From: Cyanobacteria bacterium RI_101 | GTDB taxonomy: Bacteria; Cyanobacteriota; Cyanobacteriia; Cyanobacteriales; Microcystaceae | Direction: 5' to 3' | Length of the DNA stretch: 64,000 nt | Assembly: GCA_016471375.1 (NCBI GenBank) | Contig: WGLZ01000001.1 | Coordinates: forward strand, 22,897 to 86,896 | Shown here: positions 50,257-60,588 of the stretch, in pieces | Numbering within the stretch: position 1 is the first letter of the stretch | Layout: each line of letters opens with the position of its first letter | Notes under the pieces: model-generated | What the model saw: only the letters and a program-made list of their open reading frames with translations | What the model was told of the DNA's origin: nothing | Databases searched by the model: none | Program-made: the position numbers and the translations under genes

Positions 50257-50586
50257 TTATCTAACAGCCATCTGTTGGAACCGTAATCTTGCAGGGGAAG
50301 GATTCTGACGCTGTTCTGATCGCATTCGCTCTCCATGTTCGATCCAATCAGTCATATATTGAGCCACATGCTCTTGATTCTGTAAGTAATAGAGAATAGT
50401 TGCATAAATTTCCTCTAATTTTAAAGATGGGTACATTTTGGCAATTTCTTCCGGGGTACGACTGCGATAAATGTAGTCATATAAAACGGTCTCGATACCG
50501 ACTCTTGTACCTTTTATCCGAATGTCATCAGGTGAGAGAAAGAGAAAGTAGTCTTCTAGTTGCATAGCAGTATTACTTAGTCCCAT
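50257..50586 (-). CDS. DUF433 family protein
   Basis: 109 residues with the DUF433 pattern: YFLFLSPDDIRIKGTRVGIETVLYDYIYRSRTPEEIAKMYPSLKLEEIYATILYYLQNQEHV. DUF433 proteins are small helix-turn-helix-like proteins that often act as VapB-type antitoxins beside DUF5615 PIN-like toxins. No such partner is adjacent. It sits between two methylase genes on the same strand, 50 bases before the Eco57I-like start. The ATG at 50565 (MQLEDYFLF) is an alternative start. Confidence 0.85.
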   Translation of the reverse strand: MGLSNTAMQLEDYFLFLSPDDIRIKGTRVGIETVLYDYIYRSRTPEEIAKMYPSLKLEEIYATILYYLQNQEHVAQYMTDWIEHGERMRSEQRQNPSPARLRFQQMAVR

Positions 50587-50630
50587 GGATAAGGCTCAGT
50601 CTGATTTTAGCCGATTACTCCTCCCGCGGG

Positions 50631-51266
50631 TCAAGGGAGAGCGCCGGCCAGATCCTCCACCGTTAGGGGCGGGTAGGTCTTCGTCGGCGTAAAAATTTCA
50701 TGCCTGCCCATCTGGGCAAAAAGCGAGTCCTCAGCGCTAAACGTTGACGACAAAGTAAGGGTATCAAACTGAAAGTCCCGGCGCTGAAATTTTCCCTTAC
50801 CCAAGTAGCCCCACTCCGGGAAGGTAATGGGCCGGCCCTTATTGTTTTTCATATTGATTGCGTCGCCATGCGCTAAATTCTGGGATAACACATAGGCCGC
50901 CGCCCGATAAAGAGGCTCTAATGCCTCTAGGTTTAAATGCTCAGCGAAGATCGCCAACAGATTAGCGCGGCACTCGGCAATATTATCCGCCAAGAACTCA
51001 ATGCCGTAGATACACATCAGCGCCAAAAGAGCGTAATGCCGGCGCTCGAAGTCCGACTTACCATACTTGAGATCCACCGCCGCTAGCTTGCGCCGCGCGA
51101 TCTGCGTCAGAAAGTTGCCGCTCCCACAGGCCGGCTCCAGAAAACGGGAATCAATCCGCTCCGTCTCGTCCTTCACGAGGTCGAGCATCGCAGTCACCAT
51201 CCAGGGCGGGGTAAAAACCTCCCCGTGGTCAGCGACCCGTTGTTTAGACTTGATCTCATCGTTCAT
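50631..51266 (-). CDS. Small N6-adenine methylase-like protein, no NPPY
   Basis: 211 residues. The N-terminus (KSKQRVADHGEVFTPPWMVTAMLDLV) and the SAM-binding motif EPACGSGNFL (residues 44-53) match N6-adenine DNA methylases, then YGIEFLADNIAECRANLL. The catalytic (D/N)PPY/W motif is absent and the protein is much shorter than a full methylase. Its C-terminal half (ITFPEWGYLGKGKFQRRDFQFD) is of a kind seen beside Eco57I-like methylases. It is probably a partner subunit of the downstream methylase, not a simple pseudogene. First gene of the island. Confidence 0.8.
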   Translation of the reverse strand: MNDEIKSKQRVADHGEVFTPPWMVTAMLDLVKDETERIDSRFLEPACGSGNFLTQIARRKLAAVDLKYGKSDFERRHYALLALMCIYGIEFLADNIAECRANLLAIFAEHLNLEALEPLYRAAAYVLSQNLAHGDAINMKNNKGRPITFPEWGYLGKGKFQRRDFQFDTLTLSSTFSAEDSLFAQMGRHEIFTPTKTYPPLTVEDLAGALP

Positions 51267-51380
51267 GGCTCATCAAGCAGATTTTCTCGCTTTTGTCCCT
51301 CACCCGAGAGAATACCGCCATAACATACAATTCTTGGAAATCAATATAGCGGTTTGCGGACAGGTGAGAACGATGTTTGT

Positions 51381-51475
51381 TTGCCCTCATCCCCTTCGAC
51401 TGCGCTCAGGGTATCACCCAGCCCCTTCTCCCGTTCCCTGAGCCTGCCAAAGGAGGGAGAGGGACTTAGGGTGAG
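51381..51475. repeat. Dispersed repeat (62-bp core), intergenic copy
   Basis: Bases 51381-51442 are identical over 62 bases, in reverse complement, to 12910-12971 inside the hyuA-hyuB gene. The segment to 51475 is similar to that copy's other flank (GGAGGGAGAGGGACTTAGGGTG). It lies in the 230-base spacer between the restriction island and pgm and contains no gene. Confidence 0.9.
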
Positions 51476-51493
51476 GGTCAGACTCTCCGGGAG

Positions 51494-53152
<1,659 letters not shown>

Positions 53153-53223
53153 GGCTTTTGATTACCTGAGTACCTGGTGGGCCGTCGCCTCCAAATCTAA
53201 CCAAAAAGGAGACCGGGGCCAAG

Positions 53224-54156
53224 TTAGGGGGAATACCCAGGCAAGGGTCTATAGTCCGGCAGTCGCGGCCGTAATTCCCAGCCCTGGGAGGTCAGCAGAG
53301 TTTCTAACTGGTCGAGAGAACGGTGGCCGTAGTCCGGGTTCACTTCGTCCTTGGGGACAATGCCGCCCAAATCTTCGGCGCCGGCTCGGAGGCAATCTAA
53401 AAGTAAGGCGTCGTCGGGGATCAGGTTGGGGGGAATCTGAATTTTGGTTTCTGGGGGGAGGATTTCTCTGGCTTCGGCGATTAGACCCGGCAGTTCCTCC
53501 AGATGAAAGGGCGCTCCCTCCCAACTTTGCCGACTCCCCGGACTATGGGGCTGGAGAATGATCTCTTGAATATGGCCGTAGCGGCGCTGAATCCGGGCGA
53601 TGGCTTTTAATCCCTCCCGGCGCTCCGCTTGGCTTTCGCCGATACCTAATAAAAGTCCGGTGGTAAAGGGAACGCCCAACTCCCCCGCCTGGATAAGTTG
53701 CGCTAACCGTAGTTGCGGATCTTTACTGGGCGCCTGAGCATGGACGGCTAAATCGGCGCTGAGTTGCTCCAGCATTAACCCCAGGGAAACATTCACCGCT
53801 TTCAGCGCCGCCATTTCTTCGTAACTGAGGGGGCCAGCGTTGGTGTGGGGATAAAAGCCTAAATCTAGGGACAGTTGTCCTAAATCAAGCAGTAACCGCG
53901 TCCAATCCCGGCGCCGGGGGGAGCGGGGATGGACTTCGCCGCTCAGGATCAGAATCTCGGTCACGCCCCGATCCTGGAGGGAAAGGAGAATTTCCTCCGC
54001 TTTTGTTAGGGTTAACCATTGATCTTGGCCGGGATCGACCCGAAAGTTACAGTAGCGGCACCGATTAAAGCATTCGTAGGTCGGCACCAGGGTATAGGCC
54101 CGGCTGTAGGTGATTAAACGGGGCCGATAGAAATCTTTGTCCCAGGGGGTCAACAT
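53224..54156 (-). CDS. cofG: 7,8-didemethyl-8-hydroxy-5-deazariboflavin synthase, CofG subunit
   Basis: 310 residues. A radical-SAM enzyme that with CofH makes the deazaflavin FO, the chromophore of some photolyases and precursor of F420. The cluster motif CxxxCxxC is visible as CFNRCRYC (about residues 29-36). Family blocks SYSRAYTLVPTYE (N-terminus), ILSGEVHP and YPHTNAGPLS are also present. cofH is not adjacent, as is usual in cyanobacteria. It follows the BrkB-like gene by 12 bases on the same strand. Confidence 0.92.
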   Translation of the reverse strand: MLTPWDKDFYRPRLITYSRAYTLVPTYECFNRCRYCNFRVDPGQDQWLTLTKAEEILLSLQDRGVTEILILSGEVHPRSPRRRDWTRLLLDLGQLSLDLGFYPHTNAGPLSYEEMAALKAVNVSLGLMLEQLSADLAVHAQAPSKDPQLRLAQLIQAGELGVPFTTGLLLGIGESQAERREGLKAIARIQRRYGHIQEIILQPHSPGSRQSWEGAPFHLEELPGLIAEAREILPPETKIQIPPNLIPDDALLLDCLRAGAEDLGGIVPKDEVNPDYGHRSLDQLETLLTSQGWELRPRLPDYRPLPGYSP

Positions 54157-54168
54157 TTTTTGCTCCCC

Positions 54169-55101
54169 CTAACGGCGCCGACTGCCGTAGAGATGGGTGT
54201 AAACGTAGGTAAACTCGCAACCCAAGAAAAAGATCTGAAAAATCAAGAAAATCCAGAGCATCAAGACCATCACATTGCCCACCAGACCATAGGCTTGGAA
54301 CTGACTGCCTAGACTAATTAAACCGCCGCTGACCAGATTTTGCAGACCCAGCAACAGCGCCGAAATGAAGAAAGCGCCGGGGAGGACGTCCCGCCATCGT
54401 AAAGCGGTGGAGGGCAGAATTTTCAACAGCGCCAAAATCACCGTCGTCATCAACAAATAAGACAAGCTGGTTTGCAAACTGCGGGCCACTAACAGTTGGT
54501 CGATTTTGAGCCAGGGCGCCGCCCCCGTTAACGTGGTCTGCATTTGCGTCCAGAGCGCCATGAGAATTTTCAGCGCCAAACTAGAGAGCATGGACAACAA
54601 CAGAACTAAGACCGAACTTAAAACCATTAAAAAAGCGAGAATCTTCTTTTTCAAGGTCTGGGCCAGGGTTTCCTGAATCGCTTTTTTGGCTGTCGCCTCC
54701 GGCGGATAAACGCCCCAAATCCGATCCACGCACCGGTCGAGGGCTTCAAACACTTTGCTGGCGGACAGCGCCCAGAGTCCAAAGCCCAGAACCCCGGCGC
54801 CGACGCTACTCTGGTTCAGGTTTTTGAGAGTTTCCTCCACCAGACCGTAGGATTCCTGGGGCAAGGCGTTGCGGGCGAGGGTCAACAGTTGCCCATAGAC
54901 ATTAGTTTCCGGCCCCAGGAGAAAGCCGATAATCCCCAGCATGATTAAACAGAGGGGAAAAAGGGAAAAAAGGGCGTAATAGGCCAGCGCCGCCCCCCAT
55001 TCTAAACACTCGTCTCGGCGCCATTTATCTAGGGTTTGGAGAAAAAGTTGGCAAGGGCGCCGGGGAAAAATCTCCGCTTTTAACCATCGCCAAATTTTCA
55101 T
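54169..55101 (-). CDS. YihY/BrkB family inner-membrane protein
   Basis: 310 residues, six predicted membrane helices. Family features are WRRDECLEWGAALAYYALFSLFPLCLIMLGIIGFLLG, the helix-rich middle (GVLGFGLWALSASKVFEALDRCVDRIWGV) and a C-terminal LMLWIFLIFQIFFLGCEFTYVY. Formerly called ribonuclease BN by error; the true function is unknown, possibly transport. It lies 3 bases after dapA, and cofG follows, so dapA-yihY-cofG form a compact run. Confidence 0.9.
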   Translation of the reverse strand: MKIWRWLKAEIFPRRPCQLFLQTLDKWRRDECLEWGAALAYYALFSLFPLCLIMLGIIGFLLGPETNVYGQLLTLARNALPQESYGLVEETLKNLNQSSVGAGVLGFGLWALSASKVFEALDRCVDRIWGVYPPEATAKKAIQETLAQTLKKKILAFLMVLSSVLVLLLSMLSSLALKILMALWTQMQTTLTGAAPWLKIDQLLVARSLQTSLSYLLMTTVILALLKILPSTALRWRDVLPGAFFISALLLGLQNLVSGGLISLGSQFQAYGLVGNVMVLMLWIFLIFQIFFLGCEFTYVYTHLYGSRRR

Positions 55102-55104
55102 AAC

Positions 55105-56031
55105 TTAAGCGCCGGGGGTGTTTTGAGACTCAAGTAAGCCAAACGTCCCTAAGACCCCTTTCAATTCTTGAGTTTGGGCCTCTGTTAAGGGACAGAGGGG
55201 CGGACGCACGGCGCCGACGGGCCAGCCCTGAAGGGCCAGCGCCGTTTTTACGGGAATCGGGTTAGTGGCGCAAAAAAGAATTTTAAACAGAGGCCAGAAA
55301 CGGAGGTGGAGGGCCAGCGCCGCTTGATTTTCCCCCGCCAAGAAATGGGCGATCAACCGCTGAAGCTCCGGCCCGATTAAATGGCTGGCCACGCTCACCA
55401 CCCCGGCGCCGCCAACGCTGAGGAGAGGCAAGGTCAGGGCGTCGTCCCCGGCGTAGAGGTCAAAATCCGGGGGGGTAAGGAGCCTTACCTGGGAGGCTTG
55501 TTCTAAACTGCCGGTGGCCTCTTTAATGGCCACAATATTCTCCACCGCCGCCAGACGCGCGACGGTTTCCGGCAGAAGGTTTTGCCCCGTGCGCCCCGGA
55601 ATGTTGTAGAGCATGATGGGCAGGTCGGGACAAGCGCCGGCGATGGCCCGGAAATGTTGAAACAGCCCCTCCTGGGGCGGTTTATTGTAGTAAGGAACCA
55701 CTTGCAAAGACCCGTCAACCCCCTGTCGAGCCGCGACGCGGGTCGCTTCAATGGCTTCCTGGGTGGAATTAGACCCCGTCCCCGCCAGCACTTTAGCCCG
55801 GTTCCCCACGGCGCTTTTAATCACTCGAAAAAGCTGGTGTTCTTCTTCCCAACTGAGGGTCGGAGACTCTCCCGTAGTGCCGCAGACCGCTAGGCCGTCG
55901 CTCCCATGCCGGACTAAATGATCCGCCAGGCGCTCCGCCGTTCCGTAATCCACCGCGCCGTCGGCGGTAAAGGGCGTGACCAGCGCCGTGATCACGCGGC
56001 CAAAACGGGGAGAAGAGAGGGAGGGGGTCAT
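55105..56031 (-). CDS. dapA: 4-hydroxy-tetrahydrodipicolinate synthase
   Basis: 308 residues. It condenses pyruvate with aspartate semialdehyde, the first committed step to lysine and diaminopimelate for peptidoglycan. Motifs: [12 protein letters not shown] at the start, [22 protein letters not shown] (with the catalytic Tyr) and the Schiff-base Lys in [11 protein letters not shown] (about residue 172). Lysine feedback is expected but not visible in sequence. Confidence 0.96.
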   Translation of the reverse strand: MTPSLSSPRFGRVITALVTPFTADGAVDYGTAERLADHLVRHGSDGLAVCGTTGESPTLSWEEEHQLFRVIKSAVGNRAKVLAGTGSNSTQEAIEATRVAARQGVDGSLQVVPYYNKPPQEGLFQHFRAIAGACPDLPIMLYNIPGRTGQNLLPETVARLAAVENIVAIKEATGSLEQASQVRLLTPPDFDLYAGDDALTLPLLSVGGAGVVSVASHLIGPELQRLIAHFLAGENQAALALHLRFWPLFKILFCATNPIPVKTALALQGWPVGAVRPPLCPLTEAQTQELKGVLGTFGLLESQNTPGA

Positions 56032-56129
56032 GCGGAGAAGGGCTAATCAGCGAAAGTTTTGAGGTGGGCCGGCTCCGAGAGTAGCGAACAAGCCTAACCA
56101 GCTATGCTACCATCTCCCTTGTCCGACAA

Positions 56130-56208
56130 GACCGCGGAAAAGCGCGGCCCCTGACCGTTTTGCTCGCAAGTTTGCGGCCCCCCCAAACCTTAAAAAATTT
56201 CCGCGGTC
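56130..56208. repeat. Inverted repeat between sigF and dapA
   Basis: GACCGCGGAAA (56130-56140) and its exact reverse complement TTTCCGCGGTC (56198-56208) are separated by 57 bases. The right arm overlaps the 3' end of sigF. The RNA could fold into a hairpin and act as a terminator or attenuator between sigF and dapA. Confidence 0.55.
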
Positions 56209-56957
56209 AGCGCCTGTTTCAGCAAAGAGAGACCCTTCTTCATACGACGAGAAACGGTAATGACGCTCACCCCCAAGGCTTCGGCGGTTTCCCGTTGGGT
56301 CAGATCCTGGAGAAAGACAAATTCAAGAATGTGGCGAGTGCAGTCTTCCAGTTGCCCTAGCGCCTGCTGGAGACGGATCTGGTCTTCTTGACTGAGCTGA
56401 AAACTGCGGTAGTCGTGATCCGCCAAACAATCCCCTAAATTCACCGGATGATCCTCGTCGGCGCCGATGGGTAGATCTAAGCTGAGGGGTTCCCGATTTT
56501 GAAACGCCTGTTTGATATCTTGCCATTCCGAGACCGGAATATTGAGTCCCTGAGCGATTTCACCATCGCTAGGAAGGCGGTGGCAACGGAGTTGAAATTC
56601 CCGTTGCCAGGCGCTAGCCTGTTGTCCCAACTCTAACCACCGGCGGGGAATCCGCAGACAGGGCGCCTTGTCCCGGAGAAAATGCTGAATCTCGCCCCGG
56701 ATGTAGGGAATGGCGTAGGAGCTAAAGGCGTGGCCCTTTTCGACGTCAAAGCGCTCGATAGCTCGAATCAGCCCCAGACACCCCACCTGCACTAAATCTT
56801 CGTAGGCTTCTCCGCATTGCCCGACCCAATGGTGGGCTTCCTTGCGCGCCAATCCCAAATTCAACTCTAAAATGCGGTTACGTAGTTGAGGAGAGGGCTG
56901 TTGCCGGTATTGCCGCAAGAGAGAGAGCGTTTCGAGCTTGAGGGTATCTTGGATCAT
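56190..56957 (-). CDS. sigF: Group 3 sigma factor SigF type
   Basis: 255 residues, a sigma-70 of the SigF/SigB-sporulation-like group 3. Region 2: YEDLVQVGCLGLIRAIERFDVEKGHAFSSYAIPYIRGEIQHFLRD. Region 3: RIPRRWLELGQQASAWQREFQ with DGEIAQGLNI. Region 4.2: LTQRETAEALGVSVITVSRRMKKGLSLLKQ. In Synechocystis SigF controls type IV pili genes and motility, which would suit the pilT gene in this window, though they are far apart. The next gene upstream is the divergent nspC. Confidence 0.9.
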   Translation of the reverse strand: MIQDTLKLETLSLLRQYRQQPSPQLRNRILELNLGLARKEAHHWVGQCGEAYEDLVQVGCLGLIRAIERFDVEKGHAFSSYAIPYIRGEIQHFLRDKAPCLRIPRRWLELGQQASAWQREFQLRCHRLPSDGEIAQGLNIPVSEWQDIKQAFQNREPLSLDLPIGADEDHPVNLGDCLADHDYRSFQLSQEDQIRLQQALGQLEDCTRHILEFVFLQDLTQRETAEALGVSVITVSRRMKKGLSLLKQALTAEIF

Positions 56958-57016
56958 GGGGATTGCTAGGAGCCGGACATAAGGGGTTAATCAGTGATAT
57001 TAAGGGGCGGGAACCC

Positions 57017-57044
57017 GCGGACAAGGAGGAACGCCTCCGTCCGC
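57017..57044. repeat. Strong hairpin upstream of sigF
   Basis: GCGGAC (57017-57022) pairs with GTCCGC (57039-57044), and GGAGG (57025-57029) pairs with CCTCC (57034-57038) around an AACG loop, with a two-base bulge. It lies in the 279-base divergent spacer about 60 bases from the sigF start. It could be a leader structure for sigF or a small repeat. Confidence 0.5.
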
Positions 57045-57236
57045 AAGCTCCACTATAGCCGGGGAATTTAGCCGCGAGCAAGGGGAAAACTATCTAGGCT
57101 AGGGGGAGCGTTCTTGATTTTTTCTCCCCATTCCTACGGAGGCTCTATTTCTTAACTATACTCTGATTCAAACCGGCGCTGTCAAAGCTTAGAATGGGCT
57201 AGGGACTGACGTTCCCGGTTTTCCCAAGAGGTTGAG

Positions 57237-58370
57237 ATGCAGATTAGCAGCGCCGTTCCTTCCCCCTGTTTTGTCCTCGAAGAAGAACGTCTAAACCGAA
57301 ATTTGGCTATTTTTCGCCGGGTGCAAGCCGAGGCGCCGGTGGAGATTATGTTGGCCCTGAAGGGCTTCGCGCTTTTTCCCGCTTTTCCCTATCTCCGGTC
57401 TACCCTAGCCGGCGCCTCCGCCAGTTCCCTCTGGGAGGCTCGGCTGGCGGCGGAGGAGTTTGGCAAGGAAGTCCATGTTTACGCGCCGGCCTACCGGGAG
57501 GCGGATTTAAAAGAGATTTTACCCCTGGCCACCCATGTGACGTTTAATTCCCTCAGTCAGTGGAGCCGCTACCAATCCCTATTGAGTCAATCCTCGCCGG
57601 AGGCGGGACTACGGATTAACCCCGAGTACTCCCCCGTGGAAACGGCGCTGTACAATCCCTGCGTCCCCGGCTCCCGTCTGGGCGTCCGGGCCTCGGAGTT
57701 GGGAGAGACCTTGCCTGCCGGGATTCGCGGCTTTCTCTCCCATAATCTCTGCGAAAGCGACTCCTTCGCCCTGGAAAAAACCCTCAGCCAAATCGAAACC
57801 CTCTTCGGCGCTTTTTTACCCCAACTCCATTGGCTGAACCTCGGGGGCGGTCACTTAATGACCCGCCGGGACTACGACGTCGACCACGCGATTAAAACGT
57901 TAAATCAATTTCACCGGCGCCATCCCCGCCTACGGCTGATTTTAGAACCGGGTTCGGCGGTGGCTTGGGAAACGGGATTTTTAGTCGGCGCGGTGGAGGA
58001 TCTTTTGCCTCAGGACGGTTTCACCTACGCCATGTTAGACGTTTCCTTCACCGCCCACATGCCCGACTGTTTGGAAATGCCTTACCGTCCCGAGATTCGC
58101 GGCGCTCGTCAGCCCCGACCGGGGGAAACGGCCTATCGTCTGGGGGGGTCTAGTTGCCTAGCGGGGGATTTTCTCGGAGACTACGCCTTTGAGCGCCCCT
58201 TACAGGTGGGCGACCGCCTCATTTTTGAAGATATGATGCACTATACTCTGGTGAAAACCACGATGTTTAACGGCGTGCCTCACCCCGCCATTGGTTTTCT
58301 GCGGAGCGACGGCCAATTCGAACTTTGGCGCCAGTTTGATTACAGCGATTACCGCAACCGCATGGGTTAG
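57237..58370 (+). CDS. nspC: Carboxynorspermidine decarboxylase
   Basis: 377 residues, a PLP-dependent fold III (alanine racemase-like) decarboxylase of the alternative spermidine pathway. It decarboxylates carboxy(nor)spermidine. Visible features are the PLP Lys in MLALKGFALF (about residue 43), SASSLWEARLAAEEFGKEV, the phosphate-binding LNLGGGH and the CEMP/DCLEMPYRP metal-like segment, and the active-site Cys region GSSCLAGD. The ATG at 57237 follows AGAGG. No carboxyspermidine dehydrogenase is adjacent. A TATACT word at 57157-57162 may be its -10. Confidence 0.92.
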   Translation: MQISSAVPSPCFVLEEERLNRNLAIFRRVQAEAPVEIMLALKGFALFPAFPYLRSTLAGASASSLWEARLAAEEFGKEVHVYAPAYREADLKEILPLATHVTFNSLSQWSRYQSLLSQSSPEAGLRINPEYSPVETALYNPCVPGSRLGVRASELGETLPAGIRGFLSHNLCESDSFALEKTLSQIETLFGAFLPQLHWLNLGGGHLMTRRDYDVDHAIKTLNQFHRRHPRLRLILEPGSAVAWETGFLVGAVEDLLPQDGFTYAMLDVSFTAHMPDCLEMPYRPEIRGARQPRPGETAYRLGGSSCLAGDFLGDYAFERPLQVGDRLIFEDMMHYTLVKTTMFNGVPHPAIGFLRSDGQFELWRQFDYSDYRNRMG

Positions 58371-58418
58371 AAGAAAGAGCGCCGCTATCTCTGTTTCTTG
58401 TACATTGCCATCAAAACT

Positions 58419-58844
58419 ATGGAAGAATTGCTGACCCTCCGATGCCACCTAGAAAATCAGGACTATGATGCCGCCCTGGCTGTGGTAACTGAACTGGAAA
58501 CCATGTCAAAAGAAGATAAACTCAATAAAATTTATAGCTTTGCGGTGGTTTTGCTTATACACCTCATCAAACAAGCCGCCGAGAACAGAAACACCCGCTC
58601 ATGGGAATTTTCCATTTATAACGCCACCAAAGAAATTAAACGCGTTAACAAGCGCCGTAAATCAGGCGGGTATTACGCCACGGCGGAGGAACTGCGAGAA
58701 ATCATCGAAGACGCCTTTGAAACGGCGCTTAAAAAAGCGGCGTTAGAATCCTTTGAAGGACAATATAGCGAACAAGAACTATCTGAAAAAATTAATGAAG
58801 CTCAAATTAAATTAGATGCCTTCAAAGCCATTATTGATGTTTAA
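58419..58844 (+). CDS. DUF29 family protein
   Basis: About 141 residues from the ATG at 58419 (an in-frame TTG at 58398 is less likely). The DUF29 pattern is clear: MEELLTLRCHLENQDYDAALAVVTELETMSKEDKLNKIYSFAVVLLIHLIKQAAENRNTRSWEFSIYNATKEIKRVNKR. The protein is mostly helical and charged. DUF29 proteins are abundant in cyanobacteria and of unknown function. It is 49 bases after nspC. Confidence 0.88.
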   Translation: MEELLTLRCHLENQDYDAALAVVTELETMSKEDKLNKIYSFAVVLLIHLIKQAAENRNTRSWEFSIYNATKEIKRVNKRRKSGGYYATAEELREIIEDAFETALKKAALESFEGQYSEQELSEKINEAQIKLDAFKAIIDV

Positions 58845-58899
58845 AACTCAACGCTCAATCCGACCCTAAGGTATGTTTAATCAGGCTTAATCAGCCCCC

Positions 58900-58989
58900 T
58901 ACGCTTTGACTGTGCTCAGCGGGATTATCCCGCAAGTTTGGGGGACTTTGAGTCCGGCACCCCCTAATTTTAGGGGGCTAGGGGGCCTT
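58900..58989. repeat. Dispersed repeat fragment near the DppB-like gene
   Basis: The 145-base spacer after the DUF29 gene carries a G-run/C-run segment (CCCCCTAATTTTAGGGGG, a hairpin, followed by a further G-run) and a TTTGACTGTGCTCAGCGGGATTATCCCGC stretch. Both resemble the two dispersed repeat families of this window. No gene is seen. Confidence 0.5.
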
Positions 58990-60030
58990 CTAAAGATCCT
59001 CTAATTTAATCCGGGGATCGACAAATTTTAAGAGAATATCCGCCAACAAGTTACCCAAAATTAACAGCGCCGCGCCCATGATTAAACTGCCCATCACGAG
59101 ATATAAGTCCTGGGCGGTGACGGCTTGGAGAATTAAACGTCCCAGACCGGGCCAATTGAAGAAAAACTCAGCGATAAACGCGCCGCTTAATAAACTGGCA
59201 AACTCAAAACCCAGGAGGGTAATTAAAGGATTAACCGCGTTCCGTAGCGCGTGGACGTAAATCACTCGATTTTCCGGCAAGCCCTTAGCCCGCGCGGTTT
59301 GAATGTAGTCCTGCCGGAGGACGTCGAGAAGCTGTCCCCTAGTCAGGCGTTGCAGTCCGGCGAAACTGGTTAAGCTTAAAGCCAAGGTCGGTAGGATTAA
59401 ATGCCAAAGAATATCAAAGATTTTCTGAGGGACGGTGAAGTCGTTAAACTCTAGACTGGTCATATTGCCCACGGGCAACAACGGCGCCGCGTTTTGAGCC
59501 ACAAAGAGCAGGAGAATGGCGGCGATAAAACTGGGAAAACCCTGACCCAGATAACTGAAAAAACGCAGAACTTGATCCCATAGGGTATTTTGTTTAACAG
59601 CGCCGAAAATTCCCAAAGGAATGGCGATAGACCAAGTGACAAGAATGGAAGACAAGGCTAACAGTAACGTCGCCGGAACCCGTTCCCAGAGGAGAGAGAC
59701 CACAGAGCGGTTATAGACGAAACTTTGCCCAAAATTGAGTTGGGTGACGACCTGAACCAACCAGCGCCAATATTGAACATACCAGGGCTGGTCTAGCCCA
59801 AATTGAACCTTGAGTTCCTGAAGGGTTTCCGGGGAAATGCGGGGGTTTTGTTGGAGGGCGTCCAAATAACTTCCCGGCGCCAGTTGGATGATGATAAAAC
59901 TCAAGAGGGAGGTCAAGAGTAAGGTTAAAGCCCCCTGTAGCAGGCGCTTGAGAACGTAGAGCAGAGTCTCGTTGCTCAAGAACCGACCCATCCGGGTTTC
60001 CCCCCATCTCAAGGCCGCGAAAACAGACAT
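58990..60030 (-). CDS. ABC transporter permease, DppB-like
   Basis: 346 residues. An oligopeptide/nickel-type permease with about six helices. The family N-terminus is LLYVLKRLLQGALTLLLTSLLSFIIIQLAPGSYLDALQQNP, and the EAA loop is RGQLLDVLRQDYIQTARAKGLPENRVIYVHALRNAVNPLI. A second Met at residue 14 (MGRFLSNETLL) fits the family better as start. The DppC, ATPase and binding-protein partners are not here. It follows apt by 9 bases and ends the minus-strand run that begins with the hybrid kinase. Confidence 0.9.
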   Translation of the reverse strand: MSVFAALRWGETRMGRFLSNETLLYVLKRLLQGALTLLLTSLLSFIIIQLAPGSYLDALQQNPRISPETLQELKVQFGLDQPWYVQYWRWLVQVVTQLNFGQSFVYNRSVVSLLWERVPATLLLALSSILVTWSIAIPLGIFGAVKQNTLWDQVLRFFSYLGQGFPSFIAAILLLFVAQNAAPLLPVGNMTSLEFNDFTVPQKIFDILWHLILPTLALSLTSFAGLQRLTRGQLLDVLRQDYIQTARAKGLPENRVIYVHALRNAVNPLITLLGFEFASLLSGAFIAEFFFNWPGLGRLILQAVTAQDLYLVMGSLIMGAALLILGNLLADILLKFVDPRIKLEDL

Positions 60031-60039
60031 CGGCGCTCC

Positions 60040-60564
60040 CTAATATTGCACCAGGCTAATGATAGGCGCGTCCGGTAATTGGCGACGCCCCTCCAGCGCC
60101 GTCAGTTCAATGACAAAGGCGAAACCGAGAATTTCGGCGCCGATCCGTTGCAATAATTCCGCGGTGGCTTTGGCCGTGCCGCCGGTGGCGATGAGATCGT
60201 CCACAATCAGAACGCTGTGGTGGGCCATAACGCCGTCTTGATGGATTTCCAATTTATCGGTTCCATACTCCAGCTCGTACTCAACTTGATGCACCGCGGC
60301 GGGCAATTTCCCCGGTTTCCGCACCGGCACAAACCCCGCTTGCAGTTGATAGGCCAGGGGCACGCCAAATAAAAAACCCCGAGATTCCATCCCGACCACT
60401 AAGTCCGGCGCTAGTCCCAAGGCTTGACAGCGCTCCGTCAGTTGATGCAGGGTGGCCCGCAGTCCCTGGGCGTCTCCCAGCAGGGGAGTAATGTCCCGAA
60501 AGACAATGCCGGGTTGGGGAAAGTCAGGAATGTCGCGAATCAGGCGCTTGAGGTCAAAGGTCAT
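60040..60564 (-). CDS. apt: Adenine phosphoribosyltransferase
   Basis: 174 residues. It converts adenine and PRPP to AMP for purine salvage. Motifs: [29 protein letters not shown] at the N-terminus, [19 protein letters not shown], and the PRPP-binding [16 protein letters not shown] (about residues 118-133). It lies 24 bases after the hybrid kinase and 9 bases before the DppB-like permease, so the three may be co-transcribed; a functional link is not obvious. Confidence 0.96.
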   Translation of the reverse strand: MTFDLKRLIRDIPDFPQPGIVFRDITPLLGDAQGLRATLHQLTERCQALGLAPDLVVGMESRGFLFGVPLAYQLQAGFVPVRKPGKLPAAVHQVEYELEYGTDKLEIHQDGVMAHHSVLIVDDLIATGGTAKATAELLQRIGAEILGFAFVIELTALEGRRQLPDAPIISLVQY

Positions 60565-60588
60565 GGGGGTAGGGGAAAAGCGTTGTCC

